Positions 24,770-36,415 of a DNA stretch of 64,000 nt are shown one piece after another. The stretch's first letter is position 1, and every line of letters starts with the position of its first letter. The notes beneath the pieces are model-generated. The model had not been told where the DNA came from, ran no database searches, and saw nothing but the letters and a program-made list of their open reading frames with translations. Source of the stretch: Epiperipatus broadwayi (taxonomy: Eukaryota > Onychophora > Udeonychophora > Euonychophora > Peripatidae); contig JAQFVV010006231.1 of the NCBI GenBank assembly GCA_028023455.1, positions 6,524,036-6,588,035 on the forward strand, given 5' to 3'. Both the position numbers and the translations under genes were made by a program.

Positions 24770-25640
24770 TATGTATTGAATGTCTTTTAGAAAAAATTAA
24801 CTTTATTTGAATATTCCAAATACATTCAACTGTTAGTAATAGCACATCAAACAGGTTAGTGTATGCAAAATGTTTCAAGAGGTATTAGTCTCCCCTCGTG
24901 CTGGCCTGACCAATGACAGTGCTAGCATGGGATTGGAACCTGGGTTCTTAGATTCTTGAGTTTTGAATTTTAAGGTAATGCTCTAACCAACTGAGCCATC
25001 CTGCCAAAGGCAACAGTCTGTAGTAATTTCATGTACTTAACTATGAGGATCCTCCTGATTTCTCAACTTATGGGATTTTTTGTCATTGCGTGTGAGCAGC
25101 TTCTTTAAATTTTCTTCTTTGGATTTTTTCTTCTCTATCCAATATTTTTGTATTTTCCCAATTAAACCTAGGGAAGAAAAGGTACAAAGATGAAAATTTA
25201 AAGAAGCTGCTCACATGACAACAGCAAAAAATCCCATTAGCCAACCTATTGTGACTATACATAATGTAAGGAAACCCCTAATCAACTTTGCTCTTAGGAA
25301 AAAGTGGAAAAATCAGGAGGAACCTCATAGATAAGTATATGAAATTAATACAGACTGTTGCCTTTGAAAGAATGGCTCAGTTGGTTAGAGCATTACCTTA
25401 AAATTCAAAACTGAAGAATCTAAGGACCCAGGTTTGAATCCCATGCTAGTATTATCATAGGTCAGCCCAGCAACACCTGAAGAAGAAACGATGTGCATAT
25501 ACTAACCTGTTTGATGTGCTATTACCAACAGTTGAATGTATTTGGAATATTTAAATAAAGTTAAATTTTTCTAAAGACATTCAATACATATATTAGATGA
25601 TGGAAATAGTCCAATATAAAAATACAACTAGAACATCATC
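24770..25640. repeat. Long palindrome made of two inverted SINE copies
   Basis: The left arm (about 24770-25150, minus-oriented SINE) and the right arm (about 25180-25640, plus-oriented) are reverse complements over most of their length, with a loop near 25160 and one indel of roughly 70 bases. The SINE head reads tggctcagttggttagagca (A box) and ggtttgaatccc (B box). The tail contains gtttgatgtgctattacc and tttggaatatttaaataaag. The palindrome extends past the SINE heads into matching sequence (agcagcttctttaaatttt on both arms), so a larger unit was inverted and duplicated together rather than two SINEs landing independently. Confidence 0.75.
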
Positions 25641-25649
25641 ATCACAAAC

Positions 25650-26800
25650 CTTCAGGATGACTCAAGGAATCACTTTTCAATATAGGTGTCCACTAGAATT
25701 ACATATAGCTTTTCTGTTTTTTATGTGGCCAACTGAGATGGATCCATTGAATTAATTTTTGGATTTTAGATTCAGCAATCATCCATTGAGTACACTGATT
25801 TACTGTTTATCAGTGTATGTTTTTTTAAATTTGTTCATAATAATTAGATTCATTATTCAATTTTAATTTGTCTGAAAATCATTTGTAGGTAAATTTAAAG
25901 CAAATGTGAAGAATTTTATTTCTAATATATTCAAGTTGTAGTCATATCTTGATGTGATTACAGCATTTATGGAAAGCAATGCTGAGAAATTCTGATGCAA
26001 AAATTTCCAACAGTAGTCTGTTACTAGTATGCTATATATACAAATAAGCTACTATATATATATATGCGTGTGTGTGTGTTATTGTGAATATCTTTTTTTT
26101 ATGTTATTGATCAGAGTTAGGAATTTTCTTTCTAACTATGGATAATTTTTTTCAGTTTTAATTAAACATTTTGAAATGAATCCAATGGGAGATTACTTCC
26201 TATTGTTATTTTTATGAGATAGTTATTGCAATGAACTCTACAGATAATACATAAGCCTCTTAACAGATTATTAAATCTGCTTCAGGCTTAGTAATTTATA
26301 TAAAAGCAGAGTCATACTTGAATTTCCATTCCTAGATTGCTTTCTTATCTAATTGTCTGTACAACAATTCCACAATTTTAGTTTTATTAAAAGGAAAACT
26401 CTCATAATAATTATTTATAGGAATTCTTACCTTCTTAATTATCTGAGGAATTCAAGCTATTTAGTTTTATATGTAGTTTTCTAAGTTTATTTTAATATTT
26501 GTGGCTTTAAATTTATCTAATAATTTCTTGGAGAATGCTCAGAATTACTTTGGTATTTTAATTATAAGCAGAAAGCCATAAAAATATGGTATGGCACCAA
26601 TATTCTAGAAGCAAGTTAATCAATTATTGATTGGAATATTGCTGGGGCATCTGATATTCTGAAAGAAAGATGGTTTGTTTAAATAAATTTATGTGGGTTT
26701 GAGGCTAACATGTATGCATCAAACAATGAGAAATATAGACAGATTTGCGTAATTTAAAATATTAATTTCATTTCTAGCAAAATTCAATTACATACATAAC
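25650..26800. other. Intergenic AT-rich DNA with a TA/TG microsatellite
   Basis: A short TA-then-TG dinucleotide tract lies at about 26053-26080. The rest shows no open frame, splice pattern or repeat that I can name. Confidence 0.5.
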
Positions 26801-27273
26801 TGTTACAAACGCAGTAAAGCACTCCTTTAAAGTTGGGTATCATAGATCTGCCCGTTAGGGCCACTGTAGTCTCTAATTTTTTACTATCTCGATTCTCCCT
26901 CTATATCCCACTTATATATCCGACTTCTGGAGTTCAAACAAAACATCTCTAATTCCATAAATACCCCTCCTTATATGGTCTGTTAACTGAGCCCTTCACT
27001 AGTCCCTATGGGTTTTGATTCATCCCCAATTTCACCTATAAGGCGAGGCATTTTGGTGGTAAATTTTACTTAAACCTTCACACCATATATGGTTGTTTTC
27101 TACATGACATCGTTACATTAGATAATTATTTAGATAATTTCAATATTATTTAGTTATACACTTCTAATATTATTTAACCATACAATTCTATACTTATTTA
27201 TGAATCCCCCTAATTTTACAATACTATTTACATTATAAATTTTAAACAATCCTAATTAAATTTCATGATACCA
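26801..27273 (-). repeat. Long terminal repeat (3' LTR) of a Ty3/gypsy element
   Basis: Read on the minus strand the 473-bp segment starts TGGTATCATGAAATT and ends GTTTGTAACA, giving the TG...CA ends of an LTR. A 17-19 base polypurine tract abuts its 5' edge and the stop codon of the pol frame lies about 25 bases upstream, so the order is pol stop, polypurine tract, LTR. A TATA-like stretch (gatatataagtgg) lies within it. No second LTR was found upstream, at higher coordinates. Confidence 0.7.
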
Positions 27274-27292
27274 CACTCTTCCTCCCACTCCA
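27274..27292 (-). promoter_or_regulatory. Polypurine tract of the gypsy element
   Basis: On the minus strand this reads ctggagtgggaggaagagtg, an almost pure purine run directly against the LTR start. Such tracts prime plus-strand DNA synthesis in LTR retrotransposons. Confidence 0.65.
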
Positions 27293-27296
27293 GAAG

Positions 27297-28990
27297 TATT
27301 GGTTATTTCACAAAGTCTCTTAGGTATACGGGTGGTTTTCTATTTCATCTTGGATGGTAGTACCCTCGCTCTTCTCTTGGGCTGCTCCTTTTCACTTGAC
27401 TTCTCTGTTTCTGTCTGTTCTTCACTCATCACTGTCTCTCTAGTCTCAGGGATATTATCTGCTTCTCTAATTTCTGCTTGGATTTCTGGATTAGCAACTT
27501 GGATCTCACTGATCTCTGGTTTAGTCTTTTTTGATTCGTTCTCATTGTTTTGGTCAGGGTATCTCCCAGCTCGGACAATTCTGGTGGCGAATGTGGTTAA
27601 GATGTCTTGTATACCATCTTATATTTTGTTTGCACTGTCACAGTATTCTTTGAAGTTATGCTGACTACTTCACCTATTATCCAGATTTTCCATAGACAAA
27701 TCCCTAATCCATATCTTTTCACCAACAATGAACTTGTCATGTTCTGTCCATAATCTTATAGCTTCTCTCTCTTTTCTTTCAATTTCTTTCTGTTGAAGCC
27801 ACTCTTGATGCCTTAATAGAGCTGCTTCATGTAATTCTCTTTCACACTGTTGCTCATGAATTCTTTCTTTCTTAATTTTATCAAAAGTTAGCAAGTTTTT
27901 TTTCCAAATTTGCTTGTCAGACCTTTAGATTTGGAAACATTTTCACTTCTGTCACTCTTAACTTTCACAACTGATTCTCTTTTGTTTTTATCCAAATTCT
28001 GCGAACTTACATTATTTGCTTCTGATGCTTCATCCACCTTGCTTTGCTGTGCATATGGTACTTTCTGGATTTTGTGTATTACAGGCGTCGATTGATCCTT
28101 TAACTCTAGTTGCACCGGTGTTGTTTGTATTTGTCCCAACCTTGTAATAGAAGTGGAATTTACTTTATATTTCTTTTCTGATATTAATTTTTTTTATTAC
28201 ATTGATCATGATTCCCAGTGGTCAGAACCAGTTCCTACCGATTAGTGGGTTTATTGGGTTATGCACTATAAATAATGGTAGCATTTTGCTGTTTGCGTTC
28301 AAGTTTACTCCCACCATAACTCTTCTGACAATCTCAACCCTGTTTCCATTTATGTCTCTAGTGCAAACTTCAGTCCTCTCGATTTTTTTTAGAAAATCTG
28401 CTTTCTTTAGTGAAGTTCTTCCAACATCTTTTTACTTGTTTTTTTATACTTCTTTATTTATATTGATAGAGTATAATTTACTTTTGGAATGGTTGACATA
28501 TCATGGATATGTTCCTTAATAACATAAGAATAGATTAAAAATATTTGATTTGTTTTTATCTCCATTCATTTTCCAGTCAACATCATATATTTTCCAACTT
28601 TTTGGACCATTATAAAATAACTCTCAATCCCTTTGATCTAATGTTATTTCATTTTGACTTAAAGATTATGATAGTAATTTTCTTAGTTTAAGCTGTAATT
28701 ATTTATACGAGGATTCAGAAGTGAGTTGATATAGATGGCTTCCAGAATTTATTAAGGCTTTTGCCTTATAGCTTGGATTGTTAATATATTTTAGGGCAAT
28801 TTTGTAATTTTCTTCATTTTCTTTTCCTAATAGCATTTTAAGATGTTTAACTGAGAAATGATATATCTTTACTTTTTCTTCCTTTTTAAGTCCTTGCATT
28901 AAGGAACTAACTGGAAGGTCTTTTAAGCATTTCCTAAGCACTTTATTTTTCCATATCTAATACCTTACATCCATAGATTTAGGAATTTCT
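27297..28990 (-). pseudogene. Ty3/gypsy pol remnant with the RT-RNase H-integrase core deleted
   Basis: Minus-strand pieces, in order: PLFIVHNPINPLIGRNWF (about 28235-28290, the end of a retropepsin-like protease); IQTTPVQLELKDQ and KVPYAQQSKVDEA (about 28030-28130, the N-terminal edge of reverse transcriptase); then FIVGEKIWIRDL (about 27690-27730, the post-integrase C-terminal region); and finally NRKPPVYLRDFVK ending in a stop near 27300, a common last motif of gypsy pol. The RT palm, RNase H and integrase are missing, so the element is an internal-deletion derivative. A frame at 28699-28941 (rich in K/L/E) could be upstream gag-pol sequence but is not recognisable. Stops and frameshifts occur throughout. 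Confidence 0.72.
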
Positions 28991-30800
28991 ATTTTTATTT
29001 ATAACAATTTTTATTGATTATGTCTTGAAATAGAATTCCTGCTTCATGATTAACTGTTATACATTTTTTTTAAAAATCTAAATTATAACAGAATGCCAAC
29101 TATTTTAGACGGTTAATTAAGATTTGTTAAAAATTTATACATGTAGGCAAATTGCATCTATTTTGAAGCATTAGTTTATCATGTAGATTCAATTTTTCAA
29201 AACCATAGTTTACTACTTGCATTAATTGCTGGCAAAAATTAACACGTCTATACATTTTATAGAAAATAATTTTTAATCCGTCATTTTATTATGAAACTTA
29301 AGAGTAAGACATTATATAAACTTGATTGATGGAAAACAATTGTTATCATTAATGTCAACTTTTTTTTCTATTGTAGTGTCCAAGTTTTGCCAAAACATTT
29401 TAGTTATAAAACTATCCCTTGGAGAGATTGCTTAAATATACGTTTTTATATAATATATGCATAATCTTTTATATATAAATAGGAATATATTGTCATACTT
29501 AGTCTTTATATATAAATGGAAATATATTGTCATATTTGAAAATGTATTTGAATGATATTTTCAAGTCTTTTGTAATTGCAAAAGATGATTGTAAACCTAT
29601 AGAAAAAAAAATATCCTATTAAATTAATTACTCTGCTAGGATCTAAAAATTTCCAAAAGCTTCAAAATCTATAAACAATTTTCAATACAATGATTTCTAC
29701 AATTTTCTTCCCCAAACTATATATACCTATTTGGTTTTTTTTTAATAAATGTAAAACTTGATATAGCTTCTGAAAAAAAAAAAATTGAATGTTCAGGAAA
29801 AAAATTTAATTCATGATATTAACCAAAATTGTAATAATCTATCTTGTTTTCCAACATAATATTAAATTGAGTACCCTTTCCATGGTATTTCATGGATCAA
29901 AAAAATGAATATAATTTTGCAATTTTTAACTTTAAAATAATGATACCTTAAGACAATAAAAAGAAAATGCATGTAAAGTTCTAATGATAAAAATAAAACC
30001 TTACCATATGTTATTAATGGTTTCATGCTTCTAAATTGAAGGGATTATCACATAAAGAGATGAACATGGTAGATCAAAGTAAATTTTTATTACAATTTAT
30101 TAATATTTTTTAAAAAAATCTATATAGAGGTTAAGGCTTCACAATTATTTTCAATTATATATCATAATAATAATGGCTTCCCAAGTCTGAAAAGAAATTA
30201 TATCTTATACTTTTGCACAATAAAATATGCACTGGGGAGACATTTCCAACTATGTAAAAACTGCTGAAATGTAATTTTTTCCTCAACATTAATACATGTT
30301 ATTATAAAGAAATTCTTATTTGTCAGATCCTTTATGTTAATTACTTCATTTGATGATTCTGTTTCCTTGTTATTGCTACCAATATATTGAAGATCATTTA
30401 TATACTGACTGTAAAATCTTATTCCTCAGTGGTCATGAATTCTCTTATGTTGCAGAATATTAAAAGTTTTGTTTAATGTTATTTACAGAAGCATTAAGAT
30501 CATCTATATGTTGAGCATAAAAATGTAACTATGAATCTCAATAAACTATTATTTTTCAAGACTCCAATCTAATCATAAATTGAAAAACCATACAAATACA
30601 ATGATCTCTTGTTTCATAGACTATTGCTAAATTTATAATTCTAGAATAAAAAAGAACAATCACTAATAATAATGATCATTCTATTTTTACTAGCAACTTT
30701 CATTTCTGCCTTAAGAACTTGAACCTGGCTGCTTGATGAGATTTTATGCATTATTTTTATAAAAAATATTTTGTTACTATTCAAATCATTTAGATATTGA
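28991..30800. other. Non-coding AT-rich DNA, nothing recognised
   Basis: This stretch lies between the gypsy relic and the candidate exon at 30805. There is a small local duplication near 29470-29540 (tatataaataggaatatattgt, repeated with one change). No open frames or other structure can be supported. Confidence 0.45.
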
Positions 30801-30804
30801 TTAC

Positions 30805-30987
30805 CTTATCACTAAGTATACACTGTGAAACCATTTTAACAAATCCAGCCATGTCTACTTGAGACCTAGGAAGTCTTACTGATAACATTTGGGTATGTTG
30901 AAACTTAACACACAATAAACAATAATGAGCATGAGTTTCCTTCAAATGCAACATATTTGAAATGTGGGGAATCAACTGACATATCAT
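30805..30987 (-). CDS. Candidate internal exon, 61 codons, unrecognised protein
   Basis: On the minus strand an acceptor-like ttgttcag precedes base 30987 and a good donor (GATAAG, then gtaatc) follows base 30805. The 183-base interval is open in phase 0 at both ends and would join in frame to the exon starting at 22969. The translation begins MICQLIPHISNMLHL and ends DMAGFVKMVSQCILSDK. It looks protein-like but I recognise no family. Caution: another frame of the same DNA is also open from an ATG at about 31022 (MDKKKKDSSCSDDMSVDS), so the true frame is undecided, and the acceptor lacks a strong pyrimidine tract. Confidence 0.35.
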
Positions 30988-31220
30988 CTGAACAACTTGA
31001 ATCCTTTTTTTTTTTGTCCATGTTTCAATTCCAGAAGGATTGAATCACTTGAAGACTGAAGTTAAAAAAAATCAATAACATTATCTGAGCATTAATCAGT
31101 TAAATGTTAATATGCTCAATGCTGATTACTAATTTAAGACAACAGGTAATAAAAAGACAAGATGTCTTAGGGAATATAATAATTATTTTTTTAACTAATC
31201 GAGCTAATTAAATAATTTTC

Positions 31221-31226
31221 TTTATT
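31221..31226 (-). terminator. Polyadenylation signal after the proposed small membrane gene
   Basis: AATAAA on the minus strand (tttatt on the plus) lies about 40 bases downstream of the TAG at 31265, a common spacing. The supporting value is moderate because the DNA is AT-rich. Confidence 0.4.
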
Positions 31227-31264
31227 AACAAAGTAACTGAATCAATTCACTCATTCTTGGTCCT

Positions 31265-31478
31265 CTATATTCTTGTTCTTTTGGAGATTCTAAATTCTCT
31301 CTCAAAATTAAACATGGCTTCTGTATAATCACTTTTTTTTGTAAAAGATGCTATCCTAGATCTTTCTGGAGTTCTTTTGAAATGCAAAAATGTATCTTCA
31401 ATGCTATTTAAAGAGAGATATACAAGACTAACTGGCATTTGATGGCAATTCTCAGTAAGCATTTGAGGGAAAGAATTA
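31265..31478 (-). CDS. Terminal exon of a proposed small type II membrane protein
   Basis: Minus strand. A tttag acceptor precedes base 31478. The first base completes a serine codon with the two bases (AG) carried by the exon at 40799-40898. The frame runs 71 codons (SFPQMLTENCHQMPV... to ...FEREFRISKRTRI) to TAG at 31265. AATAAA on the minus strand at 31221-31226, about 40 bases past the stop, fits a transcript end. No donor site lies in frame before the stop, so the exon reads as terminal. A different frame across the last part also looks protein-like (ESPKEQEYRGPRMSEL), leaving room for a sequencing or assembly frameshift. Family unknown. Confidence 0.45.
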
Positions 31479-34400
31479 CTAAAGACTTTTGTTTAAGCCT
31501 CTCATTCAAACTCCGTAGTTTTTTTTTTTGAACTGTTCATGTAATTTTTTTTATGTTTTAATATTTCATGATATAAAAATCGTACATGTAGACTATTAAT
31601 TATAAATTCAATTTTTTTTTTTTTGCATATGTCATTAAATTGTTCCCTCTATCCAAAAGTATCTAAGCAATATCCAACTATAATAACTTGAATATCATCA
31701 GTAATAATTTGCCAGTAATTGATATATATAATTTATTCTAGTATTTTATTACTTAGAATACTGGGTGAGGTTCAGTGAAATAACAGGACAAACTCTGGAG
31801 TCCAAAGTCCATAAATTGCAGCCCAGCTCTATCACTTCTGATGTTTGGACTTTATTATAAATTCAATTTTTTCACTCTGTATTAATTTAACTCTCTAATC
31901 TTGGCACTGAATTCTTTATATATTTTTTTTAATGTTTAGGTAGGGTTATATAAAATTGTTGATAGGATTAACTATTTGTAAAAATACTAATGACTACATA
32001 TGAAGAATATTAATGAATAAGAAAATTTATATTGTAACATTAAGCCTATTACAAATTATGGAAAAATATTAAGCTATTCTAATGTAAAATTATTGTTGTT
32101 GTAATAATAATTTTATATATGTGCAGGGTTGGAAAGTATAGACAGTTAACAAATAAAATGTTTTTAAGTAAAATAATTTTTTTTGTTAAATTTATTTATA
32201 TAATGTATATTATTAATAATAACAAACATTAATTATCAAAAGAATCTTACCCCTTGAAATGTCATGCCTTTATAAGGCTTGGATTTTTTAATTTTTTTCC
32301 AGGTATTCACAAGTGTTTTATTTATGGATTTTCTGATTTAAAAAAAAAAAAGATATAGCTATGAAGAATAAAGACACAATCCCATATACTGATGAATTAA
32401 TCATCATTGATCATTGACATATACATATAATAAATTGAAGAAATATCAAATCTATAAATTATATAAAATTTTTAGGTTGCTACATTGATAAAAAATTGAA
32501 CAATCTCTGCAGAATATATACTTTATTAAAATGACTACTAAATAAAATATTCAAATTTTAACATCAAATAAATCATTTGCCATATTTGATGTGGAAATAA
32601 TTTTTCTTTTGTGATAATTAAATAACCTTTGAGTCCAAAAATATAAGATCTACAAAGATTGGTCTTTTTTTTTAATCACTATAAGCAGTAGATAAAGGAT
32701 GTGATTTGTAAATGACATTTTAAAGATTTGATATTGCTTCAATTTATTATTTACAGTTTCTTAGATTATCTATGAATTTTAATAAAGCATTTTTAGATAG
32801 CATTTAATATTATTCATGTTACTCTATGTATTTACAAATTTTATCACATTCTGGTTGAGGCAATTTCTATGTTGAGAAGTAAATATGTGTGCGTAATATT
32901 GTATAGTGTCACATGCACTTATCAACATAACATATAAAACTGAAAGCAAAGCTATTTTTATTTTTGTACTTTTATATCATTAACTTAAATGTAAAATAAT
33001 GAAATAGATTGATATCTGGATTTCAACAATCAAACTTATTTCACTATTTACTCATAATCTATCATATTTTAATATTACTGATATTTCCCCTTTATATATC
33101 TAACTAATGTTACATCTTATCTGTTGGCTTAGATTTTATTGAATATCTGACACAACTTTAATGCATTTAGTCCTCATAATCAGTACATCATAAATCTTAA
33201 AAATAGTAGCATTAAATGCCGTTAAATACATTTTTAAAGGCCTTATTTTATATGTTAACAATGACATATCAATTTTATAATTAAGTTATTCAATAATAAC
33301 ATATTTATATTCTGCGTCACTGAACAGAATTCAATTATTTATTGGTTATGTGGATTGAACACATATGCTTATATTGGATTACTAATAAATTCACTGTGGC
33401 AAATAAAATGCATGTTAGATTTATTTATTTTTGAAGAGCAGTTCTCTTTACTATACTCTAGAGCCATCCATTATAAATTTAAGTAATCAGAAGACAATAG
33501 ATGACTCTAAAATACGATGAAGAAAATTGCTTTTAGAAGTAGATGAGAAAGCATATGATAAAACCATATGATATTGTTATTAGTGTTAACATTTCTAGTT
33601 ACAGGTAGAAAATTGGCATAAAACAGGTCTCTAAAATGTATACAAAAAAATATTGGTGTAAGATCTATTTAAGCGAAACTGGATTTAAAGATTAACAGAT
33701 GATTGCTCAATGCATAGGTACATTAGTTACAGTTTAGAATCCTAGTTCCCCTTACATTATCCAATGATCACTCAAGCTTACAAATGGATAGATATAGAGT
33801 AGTTGAAGATAACTGATGCTGCAAGCATATTAGAAAGTTAGATGATCTTACTGTTGAATCTAATTATGAACATAAGTGATTTATTAGGCTATAGTTGGTT
33901 AACTTATGACTATGTTGATGATTGAAATCCAGATTTTATTTTATTTTACTGTTTGATTGATGTTTGTATATATATATATATAATTAGTCTCAATTTCTGC
34001 ACATTATGATTGACTGCATATTATATAATTTATTAAGGTATAAATTATTGCATTACAACATATGTATCACGTGTATCTGATAGGAATTTTCATAGTGATG
34101 TAAAGTGAGAAAGGATTATATATATTTGAAATTAATTGAAAAAAATTTAAAAACAAAATGATTTTTACTGATGAATAGTTATATATAAATATTAAGACTT
34201 AAGGATTGAAACTTAATAACTTAATTTGAAATTAAACTTGTTACATCTAGAAAGGAATAATTTTTTAATGCGGAACAGCTAAATATCTCTGAATCTTTTG
34301 ATTGCATTTATGAATAATCATGCATCTGGAGAATGCCAATCAGTAAGGAAGTGGATGAATTCTATTTTGATAGTGTCTTGTATATTAGTGCGCATAATTC

Positions 34401-35090
34401 CTGTTTCATCGATGAATTGAAGTCAATTTTCTCTATATTTAAATTTCATATAACATTCCAAGTAATGAAGCATTCATTTTTTATTTTTTAAGAAATTGTT
34501 ATATGAAAGAATTCTATTTTGAATAGAATATAATTTTGAATGATAAAAAGAGAAATTTTTTTAATAAAATAGCAAATAACAAGACAACTAAGTGAAAAGA
34601 AATGCAGTACAAAATTTTTTTAAAAAGACACTTTAAAAGTTTCGACTTTTCACAATAGTAATTTTTTTGTTTACTATTGTAATAAAAATAATGTTTATAT
34701 AAAAATAAGATTTTATGCACTTATTCATTATTTTTTAAAAAAAATTATCTAATTGGGAGGGGGGGGAACTATACCAATTAGCATAGCAACTAAAGTATGC
34801 CTTTTACTATATACAGACGAATTCAGATTTATATCCTTAAGAGTTCAGTTCTAAAATCTCATTTGCATATCTATTCAAGTGATCATTTTATTTCCTAAAT
34901 TGAACCTCATATCACATATAACTGCTTCTTATTATTTAGTAGCCAATGAGATTTAAGTTGCATCTAATGTAACTTCTTTAGGTAACAATGGACATTTTAT
35001 AATGTGAAGCTTTTTCAATGCACATTTTTATTAAATTCCCAAATCTTTGTGTGTGTATATATATATATTTGAAAACACTCATAATATTTT
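31479..35090. other. Probable intron of the small membrane gene; scattered repeat relics
   Basis: If the three-exon minus-strand model is right, this is part of a 9.3 kb intron. It holds a tRNA-like SINE relic near 31755-31860 (phrases ggttcagtgaaataacagga and cagcccagctctatcact), fold-back fragments at 33440-33850 (agagccatccattataaatt; ctcaagcttacaaatgg) and a G-rich run at 34755-34766. Nothing else was recognised. Confidence 0.45.
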
Positions 35091-35096
35091 ACAATT

Positions 35097-35657
35097 AAAA
35101 CAGGCAAAATTCTCTATATGTATTGCCACTCAGTGCAAGCCAGAGTAATCAATGGATGCCAGAAGGCTTGTGCATAAAATCCCCATCTAGTGCCTACTCA
35201 TCCAATATCCTCAGACTACTTTCTGGCTTGTGACCTTCATCAGTGAAGAACCTTGGATCTGAGAGCACTGCACCTAGATCATAGGATCTAATGCAACCCT
35301 CTAGCAGCCACCTTTTTCACCATAATATTTTCAATCCAAGCTCACCAGTGTATATAGTCATATATGACTATATAGGCTGATGAGCTTGGATTGAAAATAT
35401 GGTGTTTTCAATTTAAGTCTCATAGTTTTGTAATTAAGTAAAGATAACAGGTGGCTGCTGGAGGATTGCATTAGATCCGAAGATCTAGGTGCAGTGCTCT
35501 CAGATGCAAGGCTTCTCACTGATGAAGGCCACAGCCAGAAACTAGACTGAGAATATTAGATGAGTAGGCACGATTTTATGCACAAGCCTTCTGGCATCCA
35601 TTGATTACTCTGGCTTGCACTGAATGGCAATATGTGTAGAGAGTTTTTCCTGTTTTA
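35097..35657. mobile_element. Large fold-back element (560-bp palindrome)
   Basis: Two arms of about 265-280 bases are near-perfect reverse complements. The left begins aaaacaggcaaaattctct and the right ends agagagtttttcctgtttt. Phrases found on both arms include aatcaatggatgccagaagg, the tctagtgcctactcat or atgagtaggca pair, and ttttcaatccaagctca at the centre near 35335-35385. The terminal words match those of the compact element at 47195-47426 and the fragment at 59411, so all are one family. There is no coding content. The structure is that of a fold-back or MITE-like DNA transposon, and it lies in the proposed small-membrane-gene intron. Confidence 0.75.
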
Positions 35658-36295
35658 ATAACAGTTAAGACCAAGCATAAGAAATGATGATCATGGGATG
35701 TTTATAATTCAAACCTAATTGTTGGTAGATTCAAGCTACTGTTTGACTAATTTGTGCCATAAAACATCTAAGCACTGTTAACATTTGAATTCTGCTTCCA
35801 TAAAGTGATACACTCATGAACTTGAGATTGATGCAAGACACAAAATTTCCCTTCTACTCTATACTGCAATGATTCCTTGCATAAACATTATACTTTCTGA
35901 TAGCATATCACCCTTGCAATAATTATTGTTCCACAGTCCCTTCATGTAAATTTAAAGCATTGTTTTGCAATATGTTTTGCGCAGTAGATGGCATTAAATA
36001 GAGTAAAAGAAAATAATGTATTATTTGTGTATTCTTTCTCAAATATTAGTGTATATTACTATATAATGTTTTAATTTGAATAATGCTTGAGTATTATTTT
36101 ATAGCACAAAACAATCAAATTGATTTTTATATTGAATTACAAACTTTTTAATATATTAGTTAAGTATTATGTCCTTTGGAAGTTATTACCAATAATACAA
36201 ATTAAATTCATAAATATCAGATTTGTGCAGTCTATCTTTAAACAAAACAACAACAAAAATATAATTTTCTTCCTTTTCTTATGTATTGATTTCTA

Positions 36296-36415
36296 CATAT
36301 ACCATTTACAACTTTTTTAAACACTTTATCAATACTCTTTATTTATATCAAAACTAACAGTTTTGACTGTCCTGCAGTCATCATCAGAGCTACAATATTC
36401 AAATATATAATTAAT
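36296..36415. repeat. Half-copy of the 42-kb fold-back family
   Basis: The sequence from ataccatttacaac through acactttatcaatactc, aactaacagttttgactg and tcctgcagtcatcatcagag matches the left half of the palindrome at 42190-42396. The right half is absent. It is followed by about 2.5 kb of AT-rich DNA (to 38930) with no recognisable content. Confidence 0.65.

Noticed and set aside
24885-25020. Functional tRNA gene in the SINE head
   Set aside because: The same head recurs in inverted orientation at 25375 and elsewhere with tails of a SINE family, and no cloverleaf closes.
31263-31330. Second protein-like frame (ESPKEQEYRGPRMSEL) overlapping the end of the terminal exon
   Set aside because: It would need a frameshift in the exon. 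The first frame has a good upstream junction and ends just before a polyadenylation signal, so it was preferred.
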